Assembly (NCBI GenBank): GCA_020698575.1
Contig: CM036245.1
Location: 1,015,837-1,079,836 of the forward strand
Direction of reading: 5' to 3'
DNA: 64,000 nt
Source: Bostrychus sinensis
Lineage: Eukaryota; Chordata; Actinopteri; Gobiiformes; Eleotridae
Shown piece by piece: positions 1 to 10,700 of this stretch (within the stretch, counting starts at the first letter, position 1; every line of letters starts with the position of its first letter). Below the pieces are notes generated by a model. It worked only from the letters and a program-made list of their open reading frames with translations, was not told where the DNA came from and did no database searches. The position numbers and the translations under genes were made by a program.

Positions 1-21
1 TCCTGGTGTATGATCACTGAC

Positions 22-128
22 CGGTGGGGAACCTCTTGGCCAGAGTGAGGTGGAGGTTTTCTGCTGCGAACCGCGAGGCCCGCGCTCCGCCGTGACCATC
101 GAACACAGCGAAATACGACAGACGGGAA
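22..128 (-). CDS. ilkap: ilkap coding exon 4 (PP2C DGHGG motif)
   Basis: The acceptor GTTGCAG precedes 128. It encodes SRLSYFAVFDGHGGARASRF and onward to ..LAKRFPT, and ends at G|GTCAGT (phase 1). FDGHGG is the hallmark metal-binding motif of PP2C phosphatases. The next exon lies outside the window. Confidence 0.9.
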
Positions 129-2907
129 CTGCAACAGACAGATTTCACCTTAGTTCACACAAACACCTGACTCTGCAGCTGTGACGAGCGTGGATTTTTT
201 TGACAGACCAATATTTTTGTATCGTATCTCGACACGTTTCAGCTGCTTTTCTTCCTCAGAGGTGTCACCTCACATGACACTTCTGAGGAAGACCCCAGAA
301 AACAAGTGGCCAAAACATGTCAATAACATCTCTATAAGAAATTTATGTAAGAGTATTAGTAAAAGACCAAATTAACGTTTGCATTTTATGATTTTTAGTT
401 GAATAAAATCGCACAACAAAAGTTAGGACTGGGTACCATTAAACAATACCTTTGTGGTATCAAAAGAAGTGTTTCAATACTACTGGTATCAAAAAAATAA
501 TAATTATTCAATACCAACTTTCAAAACCCAGTCGACCTTTAATGTTCCTTTGCATGAATCAAATAAATAACAGAATAAATCATACAAACTACTGGTTTAA
601 CTCACAGCTAAGAATCTGGCTCCAGAATTAAGTCTTTTATTGAATAGTATTGTGTTTTATGATTGCAGAAGATAAATTAGCTCACCATAGGTATCAGGAA
701 AAAGAATCGCTCAGGCACCAGTATCGAAAACCAGGTATTGTTTAAGAATTGGTATTGAAAAAATCAGAACGGTACCCAGCCCTAGACAAGCCCAGAGGAA
801 TGTCCTGCGCAACATCTCCATCTCCTGCCGTCTGACTCCAGCGTACAGCCTGAAGCCCCAGAGGTGCCTCATAGAAAACATCAGGACCGTCCAGGTCACG
901 TTGGCCCTTGTTAAATGCTCCCTTGAAACATACAAAAGGGGAAAATTTGTGGCATAACATTTTTGTTCTCTAAACCCTTCTCTTGCAGCTGCTGCCTTAT
1001 GTTTATTGGGCTGCAGTCAGCATCAGTAAGGGCCTTTATTCGATCGAGGAACGGTCTGTGTCTTCACTGACAGCTCGTCGAATCCTCTGGCTTAGCACAG
1101 GTGACATTTTTATGGGTGTACCTGACTACTTGACTTTTTTTTTTTTTTGGTCCCATAACCCTTAGGATCTTTTAAGAAGTTTAAAATATGAGTGTTACAG
1201 CGCTTGTCTGTGCAGCTCAACAATCCTGCCATGTTCAAAAGAAAATTACATGACATGCCAGATTTCTGCACCGATAGTGACTTTTAAAGCCTATGGTCCT
1301 TAGTAATGCATCAGTCCTCATCAAAATCTATTATTATTTTAGCCACTTATTAGTTCACTGACAGCTGGCAAAACCAACAGAAAATGTGTGTGTGTGCAAT
1401 GCCCTTGTGTCAACTGAAAACATATTGTATTTTCCCCACACCACAGCTGCACTGATCCTTACACAGCTTTAGGTCGCACGCTCAGTAGACTGTTCATGTC
1501 CGGTAGAAGCACATGAGCGTCCTGCATCTCGTCTCGCTCTCCGCGTCGAGCCGCCACAAAGCCTCTGAGCGTGGGCAGACCTGAGACACACACACACAGA
1601 GTTTACCCCACAGCCCCTCCACACACGCACCATACTGAACCAAAGGGAGGTAACAAACATTGGTGGGCTGAAAACCTTCTGTGCAGAGTCTCTTCACCTC
1701 CTCCCGCTCCTCCTCCTCGGTCTCGTCTGGGCCCTTTCGACGCTTCCCGCCGCCATCTTGGTCCGCCTCGTTGTGGTTCACTTCTTTAGGGACGTTTGGT
1801 CGTGTTGTGGCTGGAGCTGGAACACAGTAAACACCCATTCGTTTTATTTATTTACATACATTTAGTTTCATATTTATCTTGAGAGTGCGTATAAAATAAT
1901 GAAAAACACAGGCAGGGAGGTATTAATTTACAAGCCTGCTGGTTTACAGTGGATATTTATGTTGATATTAATAAAACAAACTCTGATTCCTCTTTATTGT
2001 GTGGTCCTAATCTTCATAATACAAATTTTTGCTTATTTTTTTGACATTTTCAAACACAAAATGGGGTTTAAAGAATTTACTAAAATAGATGTAGTCAGGA
2101 TTTGGTAAAATAAGTTTATTTCTATTATGCCAGTGATTCTCACACAGTGGTACAGGTGCCACTTCTGCCAGTTATTTGGGAGTTAAAGTCCTGATTTTGT
2201 TTAACTTACAGTCAGTTTTATAATTATGTATTTAGCCCTGGTTTAGACCAGTTTCAGTCCTGATTTAGACCTGGTTTTGTAATGCTTTAATCCAGGTTTG
2301 GTCCTACTTCTATCCTGGTTTAGACCTCGTTTAAGTTCTGCTTTAGTTCTGGTTTAGTCCTTGTTTGAACCTAGTTTAGTCCTGCTTTAGACCACGTTTA
2401 GTCCTGGTTTTGAAGTGGTTTGGATGTGGTTTAGTGATGCCTTACCCTCTTTTAGATCTAGTTCAATTTTGCTTCTGGATTAGCTCTGATTTAGACCTAG
2501 CTTAGTCCTGGTTTAGGCTCATTTTGGTCTAGGATGTCACTCAGAAACATTATCTGAGCTGATTCCTGGTGTAAACAGTTTGAGAATCACTGTATAAAGT
2601 TCATGTAAATGATGTAAATGTGTACTAAGTAGATTGCACGTACTTTGAAATTATTTGTATCTTAACAGATCAAGTCAAATTTCTAATAACGTTACTTGAT
2701 TTTTAGCCAATAACTCCTCTATTTACGTGAAACCGTTAGCTTTGATGTAACGTTAGATGTATCTGCTCAAATTGTATAAACCTCCAGTGAGACTGAACCC
2801 TCGCTGGTGAAAAGGGACATTTAGATGTAAAATGTTAAAGTTAAGTGCAGTTATCTGGCCTCACCAGAGGTTTGTGTCGGCTCCGGTAAGTCCCCGAACA
2901 GATCCAT
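22..2907 (-). CDS. ilkap: ilkap, 5' part of gene (four coding exons, continues off left edge)
   Basis: Integrin-linked-kinase-associated serine/threonine phosphatase, a PP2C-family (PPM) Mn/Mg-dependent phosphatase. Four exons read on the minus strand: 2907-2865, 1816-1676, 1580-1463 and 128-22. Phases match at each junction (1/1, 1/1, 2/2). The N-terminus MDLFGDLPEP is the start I remember for vertebrate ILKAP. It is followed by an acidic/basic low-complexity stretch, then GERDEMQDAHV and SYFAVFDGHGGARAS, the first two PP2C motifs. The Asp of DGHGG and the Glu-Asp of EMQDAH are metal- and active-site positions in the family. The catalytic domain is incomplete because the gene leaves the window. 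Identity is from remembered family similarity. The alternative is another PPM member, but the N-terminal decapeptide makes that unlikely. Confidence 0.9.
129..1462. other. ilkap intron 3: repeat copy and unexplained sequence
   Basis: Intron between ilkap exons 3 and 4. It holds one copy (about 420-790) of a dispersed repeat described separately. The remaining sequence has only short chance ORFs, a T-run near 1136-1149, and no exon I can recognise. Confidence 0.6.
420..790 (-). repeat. Dispersed repeat, GGTACC/AATACC-type, copy 1
   Basis: Begins GGACTGGGTACCATTAAACA and ends near AACGGTACCCAGCCCTAG, so the termini are inverted. Internal sequence matches 25075-25395 and 27860-28080 in the opposite orientation (shared blocks on ATTCAATAAAAGA.. 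and ..GATTTATTCTGT). It is probably a short non-autonomous DNA transposon; superfamily not assigned. Confidence 0.65.
1463..1580 (-). CDS. ilkap: ilkap coding exon 3 (PP2C motif 1)
   Basis: A TG-rich tract and CTCAG acceptor precede 1580. It encodes RGFVAARRGERDEMQDAHV, matching the ILKAP segment before the PP2C core. It ends with an excellent donor, GT|GTAAGG, phase 2. If that donor is not used the frame hits TAA directly, so the splice is required. Confidence 0.85.
1676..1816 (-). CDS. ilkap: ilkap coding exon 2
   Basis: The acceptor TGTTCCAG precedes position 1816. It encodes a charged linker with GGGKRRKG and a Glu-rich run, and ends ..RLCTE at a G|GTTTTC donor (phase 1). Human ILKAP has a similar charged, Lys/Glu-rich linker here. 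The donor is not a strong consensus; an alternative nearby GT cannot be excluded, but this one keeps frame with exon 3. Confidence 0.75.
2119..2592. mobile_element. MITE-like element with internal 11-bp TTTAGTCCTGG repeats
   Basis: The left end CAGTGATTCTCACACAGTGG and the reverse complement of the right end (ACAGTGATTCTCAAACTG) match, giving imperfect terminal inverted repeats. Between them about 25 degenerate copies of an 11-bp motif (GTTTAGTCCTG-like) run in tandem. The same combination of ends and internal repeat recurs at 23639-24257. It lies in ilkap intron 1. Confidence 0.6.
2865..2907 (-). CDS. ilkap: ilkap coding exon 1
   Basis: Starts at the ATG on the minus strand (2907-2905) and encodes MDLFGDLPEPTQTS plus one base. 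The donor is G|GTGAGG, phase 1. The start is chosen because this is the conserved ILKAP N-terminus. Confidence 0.88.
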
Positions 2908-3260
2908 TTGTGTTAGCCGTTAGCTAACCAGCTAAAGCTAACTAGCCCAACCGCCGCCGCCGCTAAAACGGGCGAAAATCTTTGCTTTTCAACCACTGCG
3001 ATCCGCTAAAATAATCCCAGAAGGTCGGTGAATAAGTCGGGGCGAATATATGTTGATTTCAGAAAGCGGAGAGTTGATAAAGTGTAGAATATTCAGGTAA
3101 ATGTGTGAATGTTGGCTTCCTGTTTGTGACTGCAGTGCGGCGCTTCTTCTCTGGGGAAGACTTCTGAGGTCACAGCGCCATCTTCTGCAGCGGAGGATTA
3201 ACTCAAACCAGAACTAAACCTGGATCAAAGTTTATTTATTTACTCAATAAACCAGAACTA
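2908..3260. promoter_or_regulatory. ilkap 5' leader and promoter region
   Basis: Immediately upstream of the ilkap start codon. It is locally GC/CpG-richer (CCGCCGCCGCCGC at about 2951), unlike the AT-rich flanks. It contains GCGCCATCTT at 3175-3184, which read on the gene strand is AAGATGGCGC, a YY1-like element often found at housekeeping promoters. No TATA box is obvious. The transcription start is not determinable. Confidence 0.5.
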
Positions 3261-3267
3261 GGTCTTG

Positions 3268-3660
3268 GGTGACCAGATTTTTAGACCCAAAAACTGGCAC
3301 ACATTTTTTTCCATTTATTACGTTACATTTGAACTCATTAAGTGACAAAAAAGCTTCTAAAATCCACAGTAAAACTTCCTGTCATGTAATTAAAGTACAT
3401 GACTGTAGGGTTTCGGCAGTTTACTGATTAAAAATAATGACATTGTAAATAGTTTTAGTCTTAAGATTTTAGTCTCATAATTAGTCTTAGATTTTAGTTT
3501 AACATTAGTCTTTAATGATTAATGGTTTTAAGTGTCCTGTGCTTTTCTGTTGGGAAAAATGGGGACAACTGAGACATGGTTTGTTGAAAACTGGGACATA
3601 TGACTGTTTTTTACAGATATGTCCCGGTTAAACAGGGGACATCTGGTCAGTGGTCACCCT
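3268..3660. mobile_element. MITE with GGTGACCAGAT termini, copy 1
   Basis: The left end GGTGACCAGATTTTTAGACC and right end GACATCTGGTCAGTGGTCACC form terminal inverted repeats. Internal GGGACAACTGAGACATG and TACAGATATGTCCCGGTTAA blocks match the copy at 18637-19395. It resembles a common vertebrate hAT-type MITE; that class is inferred. Confidence 0.65.
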
Positions 3661-4380
3661 CACTAGGATTAAAGTAACTGGGGTCAAATCTGTGGCTAAA
3701 TGGAAATTAAATAAAAACACATACAGCATAAACAGGGGCGTAACATCAGGCTGTTCTGCCCTGGGGCCCAGGAGGTTCAGGGGCCCACAAGAGCTCTGGC
3801 GTCTCTTGTCACTTCTGGGTTTGAAATATTCATCATAAACACAAACAGCACACGAGGAAAGTTTTTACCATGAATGTAAATAAAATGTATGAACTTATTA
3901 CAAAATGTAACACCAAATTAATACACTTTATGTTTAATTGTGTCTTTAAAAAAATCAAGATTATTAAAAACAAAAATATAAAAAGAAAGTTGTAAAAGTC
4001 CCTTGTAATAAATATGAATTTTAATTGAATAAAACTATATGTCTGTGAACCTGTTTTTGCAATAAACTGTAATAAAAACAATAATGATCATTTAGATAAG
4101 ACTTCAAATCCTCAGGGCCCATTCTTAAAACATTAACCTCATTACCAAGTTAGCCACTGTATAAACATTTAATCCTCTGAAGTGTGGGAACCATAACTCT
4201 GTGTAAGCTGCCACAGAGACCGTGAACAAAAAACTTAATGTCAGCAAACCCTGGCAAAAACCGTAACAAAACTGGGGCAAGGAATAAGACAAAGTCAGAA
4301 ATAAACTGAATTCCCACTGAAATCCCCAGCAACACTAACCCTAAAGAGAAACAAAACATTTCAAAGTTTTCGTGTCGCTT
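3661..4380. other. Intergenic AT-rich DNA between ilkap and ltbp4
   Basis: No convincing exon or repeat boundary seen. Short frames on both strands are hydrophobic or low-complexity translations of AT-rich DNA. Confidence 0.5.
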
Positions 4381-4445
4381 GTAAACTCATTCACCCTTTC
4401 ATCTCCATTCTTTGGTCTGTGCAGGGATAACTCGGCACCTCTTTC

Positions 4446-4520
4446 CTCTGATTGGCTGTTTCCCTGGCTGCTCTCTCCTCATTGGCTGGGCCCCTCCTCT
4501 CTGTCCTCTGATTGGCTGCC
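4446..4520 (+). promoter_or_regulatory. Three inverted CCAAT boxes at exact 30-bp spacing (ltbp4-L promoter)
   Basis: ATTGGCTG occurs at 4451, 4481 and 4511, the last about 108 bp upstream of the ltbp4 long-form ATG at 4619. ATTGG is the reverse of CCAAT, the NF-Y core. Two of the three copies are preceded by CCTCTG, so the block looks like a small tandem duplication. Placement is right for a proximal promoter. Confidence 0.6.
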
Positions 4521-4618
4521 GGTCTGTCCTCGCGTCCCCCCGTGGCCCCTGACGGTGTCCCGTTCCCGGAGCAGCGTCCAGGCCCGGTCAGAGCAGCAGC
4601 GCCTGCGGACACCCGGAC

Positions 4619-4779
4619 ATGCAGCCGCAGCTCCTCGCGTGGCTCTGCCTCGCGCTCCACGCAGCGGGGCGTAGCGCACGAGCCGACACACAGGTGCACG
4701 AGGAGGGGGACGGAGGAGGACACGCGACATCTGCCCCGGGACCGGCGCGAGGGACGCACGGGGCCGCTCCTCTGCGCGG
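4619..4779 (+). CDS. ltbp4: ltbp4 exon 1L: long-form start and signal peptide
   Basis: The ATG at 4619 opens MQPQLLAWLCLALHAAGRSA, a typical signal peptide with likely cleavage after about residue 20-22. A Gly/Ala/Pro-rich tail follows. The exon ends at GG|GTGAGG (phase 2), which fits the one-base start of exon 2. The three CCAAT boxes lie just upstream. The exon is much shorter than the first exon I remember for mammalian LTBP1/2. Confidence 0.72.
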
Positions 4780-7700
4780 GTGAGGCCGGTTTAGTTTGTT
4801 TTGTTTCTGCGTGGGTTTGTTTTGGACAGAGTTCTTTACTTCAGTACTGAAGGAAAAGTATGGCTCCTCCTACTCAAATACTACTCCAGTACAAGTAAAA
4901 GTTAAAGTATATGCTTTCAGAAATACTGAAGTATTTAAAGTACTAAAGTAGTACTAAGTGTATTTTAAATGAGTGCAGTGAGGACTTTACATCTGAGTCA
5001 CAGATTTACAGCTCCAAAAATATAAATAAAATACATTTCCATTCTTTTGTAACTCTCTAAAGAAGAGACGTCACTCATTTAAGGCTGATCCTCTCCAGCT
5101 CAGAGCCAGAGCAGATGTTTGTACTCAACCAGTCACAAACAAACAGAAGACGCTTTATTTACTGCAAACAAACAGGGACTAAAAGTCTAGAACAGGTCTA
5201 GGACCACAGCAGGACTGACCCAGGTCCGGGACCACAGCAGGACTGACCCAGGTCTGACCCAGGTCTGGGACCACAGCAGGTCTGACCCAGGTCTGACCCA
5301 GGTCTGACCCAGGTCTGACCCAGGTCTAGGACCACAGCAGGACTGACCCAGGTCCGACCCAGGTCTGGGACTACAGCAGGTCTGACCCAGGTCTGACCCA
5401 GGTCTAGGACCACAGCAGGTCTGACCCAGGTCTGACCCAGGTCTGACCCAGGTCTGACCCAGGTCTAGGACCACAGCAGGACTGACCCAGGTCCGACCCA
5501 GGTCTGGGACTACAGCAGGTCTGACCCAGGTCTGACCCAGGTCTAGGACTACAGCAGGTCTGACCCAGGTCTGACCCAGGTCTGACCCAGGTCTAGGACC
5601 ACAGCAGGTCTGACCCAGGTCTGACCCAGGTCTGACCCAGGTCTGACCCAGGTCTAGGACCACAGCAGGACTGACCCAGGTCCGACCCAGGTCTGGGACT
5701 ACAGCAGGTCTGACCCAGGTCTGACCCAGGTCCGGCCCAGGTCTGACCCAGGTCTGACCCAGGTCTGACCCAGGTCCTGACCCAGGTCTGACCCAGGTCT
5801 GCAGGTGTCTACAGTGAACCAGAACTGAACCAGGTTTAGCCAAGTCTTAAAGTAAGAAGATTAAATAATAATCTTTAGGTCCAGAAGTGAGACAAACCAC
5901 GAGGAAACTAAGAAACTAAATAAACGTCAGTTGTCTTTCAGCTTTAAAATGTGTTACGTTTTCCCCAAAATACTGCAGAGCAGATTCTGAAAAACAGTAT
6001 TTATCTACAGCACTCGCCTAAATTTACTTCATTATTGTCCACCTGTGGTTTTGGAGTTTTTAGATTTATAATGAAGGAAAATTTTGGTTTGTGCTTCTTT
6101 AGTTAATAATCAGGACAAAACTTGGTCTAAACCAGGACCAACGCCAAAAATCAACCTCGACTGTGGTGTGTTGTTCACTGAGTCACATCTGTCACTGAGT
6201 CACATCTGTCACTGAGTCACATCTGTCACTGAGTCACATCTGTCACAGAGTCACATCTGTCACTGAGTCACATCTGTCACTGAGTCACATCTGTCACGAG
6301 TCCACATCTTCCTGATCACATCTGTCACTGAGTTACATCTTCACATCTGTCACTGAGTCACATCTGTCACTGAGTTCACATCTGTCAATCTGTCCGAGTC
6401 ACATCTGTCACTGAAGTCACATCTGTCACTGAGTACATCTGTCACATCTGTCACTGAGTCCACATCTGTCACTGAGTCACATCTGTCACTGAGTTACATC
6501 TGTCACTGAGTCACATCTGTCACTGAGTCACATCTGTCACTGAGTCACATCTGTCACTGAGTCACATCTGTCACAGAGTCACATCTGTCACTGAGTTACA
6601 TCTGTCACTGAGTTACATCTGTCACTGAGTTACATCTGTCACTGAGTCACATCTGTCACTGAGTCACATCTGTCACTGAGTCACATCTGTCACTGAGTCA
6701 CATCTGTCACTGAGTTACATCTGTCACTGAGTCACATCTGTCACTGAGTCACATCTGTCACTGAGTCACATCTGTCACAGAGTCACATCTGTCACTGAGT
6801 CACATCTGTCACTGAGTCACATCTGTCACTGAGTTACATCTGTCACTGAGTCACATCTGTCACTGAGTCACATCTGTCACTGAGTCACATCTGTCACTGA
6901 GTTACATCTGTCACTGAGTCACATCTGTCACTGAGTCACATCTGTCACTGAGTCACATCTGTCACTGAGTTACATCTGTCACTGAGTCACATCTGTCACT
7001 GAGTCACATCTGTCACTGAGTCACATCTGTCACATCTGTCACTAAGTCACATCTGTCACTGAGTCACATCTGTCACTGAGTCACATCTGTCACTGAGTCC
7101 CATCTGTCCACTAAGTCACATCTGTCACTGAGTCACATCTGTCACTGAGTCACATCTGTCACTGAGGTCACATCTGTCACTGAGTCACATCTGTCACTGA
7201 GGTCCACATCTGTCACTGAGTTTACATCTGTCACTGAGTCACATCTGTCACAGAGTACATCTGTCCCTGAGTCACATCTGTCAATGAGTCAAATCTGTCA
7301 CTGAGTACATCTGTCACTGAGTCACATCTGTCACTGAGTTACATCTGTCACACTGTATGAGTCACATCCTGTCACTGAGTCACATCTGTCACTGAGCTAC
7401 ATCTGTCACTGAGTCTACATCTGTCACTGAGTCACATCTGTCACTGAGTCACATCTGTCACTGAGTCACATCTGTCACTGTCATCTTCACATCTGTCACT
7501 GAGTCACATCTGTCACTGAGTCACATCTGTCACTGAGCTACATCTGTCCACTGGTCACATCTGTCACTGAGTCACATCTGTCACTGAGTCACATCTGTCA
7601 CTGAGTCACATCTGTCACTGAGTCACATGTCACTGAGTCACATCTGTCACTGAGTCACATCTGTCACTGAGTCACATCTGTCACTGAGTCACATCTGTCA

Positions 7701-10700
7701 CTGAGTCACATCTGTCACTGAGTCACATCTGTCACTGAGTCACATCTGTCACTGAGTCACATCTGTCACTGAGTCACATCTGTCACTGAGTCACATCTGT
7801 CACTGAGTCACATCTGTCACTGAGTCACATCTGTCACATCTGTCACTGAGTCACATCTGTCACTGAGTCACATCTGTCACTGAGTTACATCTGTCACATC
7901 TGTCACTGAGTCACATCTGTCACTGAGTTACATCTGTCACATCTGTCACTGAGTCACATCTGTCACTGAGTCACATCTGTCACTGAGTTACATCTGTCAC
8001 ATCTGTCACTGAGTCACATCTGTCACTGAGTCACATCTGTCACTGAGCTACATCTGTCACTGAGCTACATCTGTCACTGAGTCACATCTGTCACTGAGTC
8101 ACATCTGTCACTAAGTCACATCTGTCACTGAGTCACATCTGTCACATCTGTCACTGAGTCACATCTGTCACTGAGTCACATCTGTCACTAAGTCACATCT
8201 GTCACTGAGTCACATCTGTCACATCTGTCACTGAGTCACATCTGTCACTGAGTCACATCTGTCACATCTGTCACTAAGTCACATCTGTCACTGAGTCACA
8301 TCTGTCACAGAGTTACATCTGTCACTGAGCTACATCTGTCACTGAGTCACATCTGTCACTGAGTTACATCTGTCACTGAGTTACATCTGTCACTGAGTCA
8401 CATCTGTCACTGAGTCACATCTGTCACTGAGTCACATCTGTCACAGAGTTACATCTGTCACTGAGTCACATCTGTCACTGAGTCATATCTGTCACTGAGT
8501 TACATCTGTCACTGAGTCACATCTGTCACTGAGTCACATCTGTCACTGAGTCACATCTGTCACTGAGTTACATCTGTCACTGAGTCACATCTGTCACAGA
8601 GTTACATCTGTCACTGAGTCACATCTGTCACTGAGTCACATCTGTCACTGAGTTACATCTGTCACTGAGTCACATCTGTCACTGAGTTACATCTGTCACA
8701 TCTGTCACTGAGTTACATCTGTCACTGAGTCACATCTGTCACTGAGTTACATCTGTCACTGAGTCACATCTGTCACTGAGTCACATCTGTCACTGAGTCA
8801 CATCTGTCACAGAGTCACATCTGTCACTGAGTTACATCTGTCACTGAGTTACATCTGTCACTGAGTTACATCTGTCACTGAGTCACATCTGTCACTGAGT
8901 CACATCTGTCACTGAGTCACATCTGTCACTGAGTTACATCTGTCACTGAGTCACATCTGTCACTGAGTCACATCTGTCACTGGGTTACATCTGTCACATC
9001 TGTCACTGAGTCACATCTGTCACTGAGTCACATCTGTCACTAAGTCACATCTGTCACTGAGTCACATCTGTCACATCTGTCACTGAGTCACATCTGTCAC
9101 TGAGTCACATCTGTCACTGGGTTACATCTGTCACATCTGTCACTGAGTCACATCTGTCACTGAGTCACATCTGTCACATCTGTCACTGAGTTACATCTGT
9201 CACTGAGTTACATCTGTCACATCTGTCACTGAGTCACATCTGTCACTGAGTCACATCTGTCACTGAGTTACATCTGTCACTGAGTTACATCTGTCACATC
9301 TGTCACTGAGGTCACTCACCACTGGTGGCATCCAGGCTTCACCCGGTGGTGCTCAGGAGCACAGTCATTACCTCCCGGTGGTGCTCAGGAGCACAGTCAT
9401 TACCTCCCGGTGGTGCTCAGGAGCACAGACACCGCCTAAGCCACTGGAGCTCATGTTGCTGCTAAGCTAGTCCAGCCCACAGACTGTATTTCTATAGCAA
9501 TTAGCATTAGCTTCAAATGATTCTAAAGGTTTAATCCTTCTCCACAGATCCTGCTGTAATCAGATGGCTCAGAGGATCAGGAAGTGAACGGGACAGACTC
9601 TGTTGTCCAAAACTGTCACTGTGGGAGACTTTTACTGCAGCGAGATAAGACTTTTCTCCTCAGTAAAGTAATGGTTCTGAGACGTTTGGTCACAGTGCCC
9701 AGATCCTCACCGGTAACGTGGTCCTCAGAGCCGGACTGGCCCAGGAGACTGCTGGCGGCGACATTTGAGGCGTAGGCCTGGTTTAGTTTTGAGTTAACAT
9801 TAACGTTAGAAACTATAGTTTGCGTTTATTCTAGAATTTGGTGATATCAAAAACTCAGATGGAGGGCAGGGGTCTGTGTAACTCTGTGGCTTAGAAATGA
9901 TTTTATAACTTTACAGAAAATATACAAATATTGAACCTGATCATTTTTTGTCAGTGACTGGGTCCACACCTCGCTGTATTAATGTTGTGGCTTAATGCTG
10001 AGTCTGTTGACAGCGATCTTTCCTGTGTGACTGAATAATATTACCACTTCTTAACATCATAGAGAAAATATGTTCACCTTAGTTTATTTGTGCTGACAGA
10101 GGAGATGTTAAACTTTGTGCCAGGTTTGTTTCATGTGGACAGGTCCTGCACAGATATTAATCATAAACCAGGTTAAGAAATCCTCATTTTTAACACAAAT
10201 TCTGCCTCAGAATTTTACGCTGCCCTCCACCTGAAGCTTACAACACAGCCCCCTTTAAAATGATATGACATCATGTGAATAATCAGCTCTGATGCTGCGT
10301 TCATGTGGCCTGGGACCTAACAGCCTTTGTTAAATGTTGAACCTGCTTTGTTTGTGTCCTCAGCGGGCTCCTGTAGGGGACAGAGGTGTCTTGTTTGTGT
10401 CCTCAGCGGGCTCCTGTAGGGGACAGAGGTGTCTTGTTTGTGTCCTCAGCGGGCTCCTGTAGGGGACAGAGGTGTCTTGTTTGTGTCCTCAGCGGGCTCC
10501 TGTAGGGGACAGAGGTGTCTTGTTTGTGTCCTCAGCGGGCTCCTGTAGGGGACGGAGGTGTCTTGTTTGTGTCCTCAGCGGGCTCCTGTAGGGGACGGAG
10601 GTGTCTTGTTTGTGTCCTCAGCGGGCTCCTGTAGGGGACGGAGGTGTCTTGTTTGTGTCCTCAGCGGGCTCCTGTAGGGGACGGAGGTGTCTTGTTTGTG

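Noticed and set aside
711..960. Minus-strand 72-74-codon frames inside ilkap intron 3
   Set aside because: Partly overlaps a dispersed repeat, no PP2C similarity, and exons 3 and 4 already join in phase without it.
4391..4759. Minus-strand Arg-rich frames over the ltbp4-L promoter
   Set aside because: GC-rich shadow frames opposite exon 1L and its promoter.
6174..9311. CRISPR-like array
   Set aside because: Units abut without unique spacers, and the sequence is a vertebrate intron.
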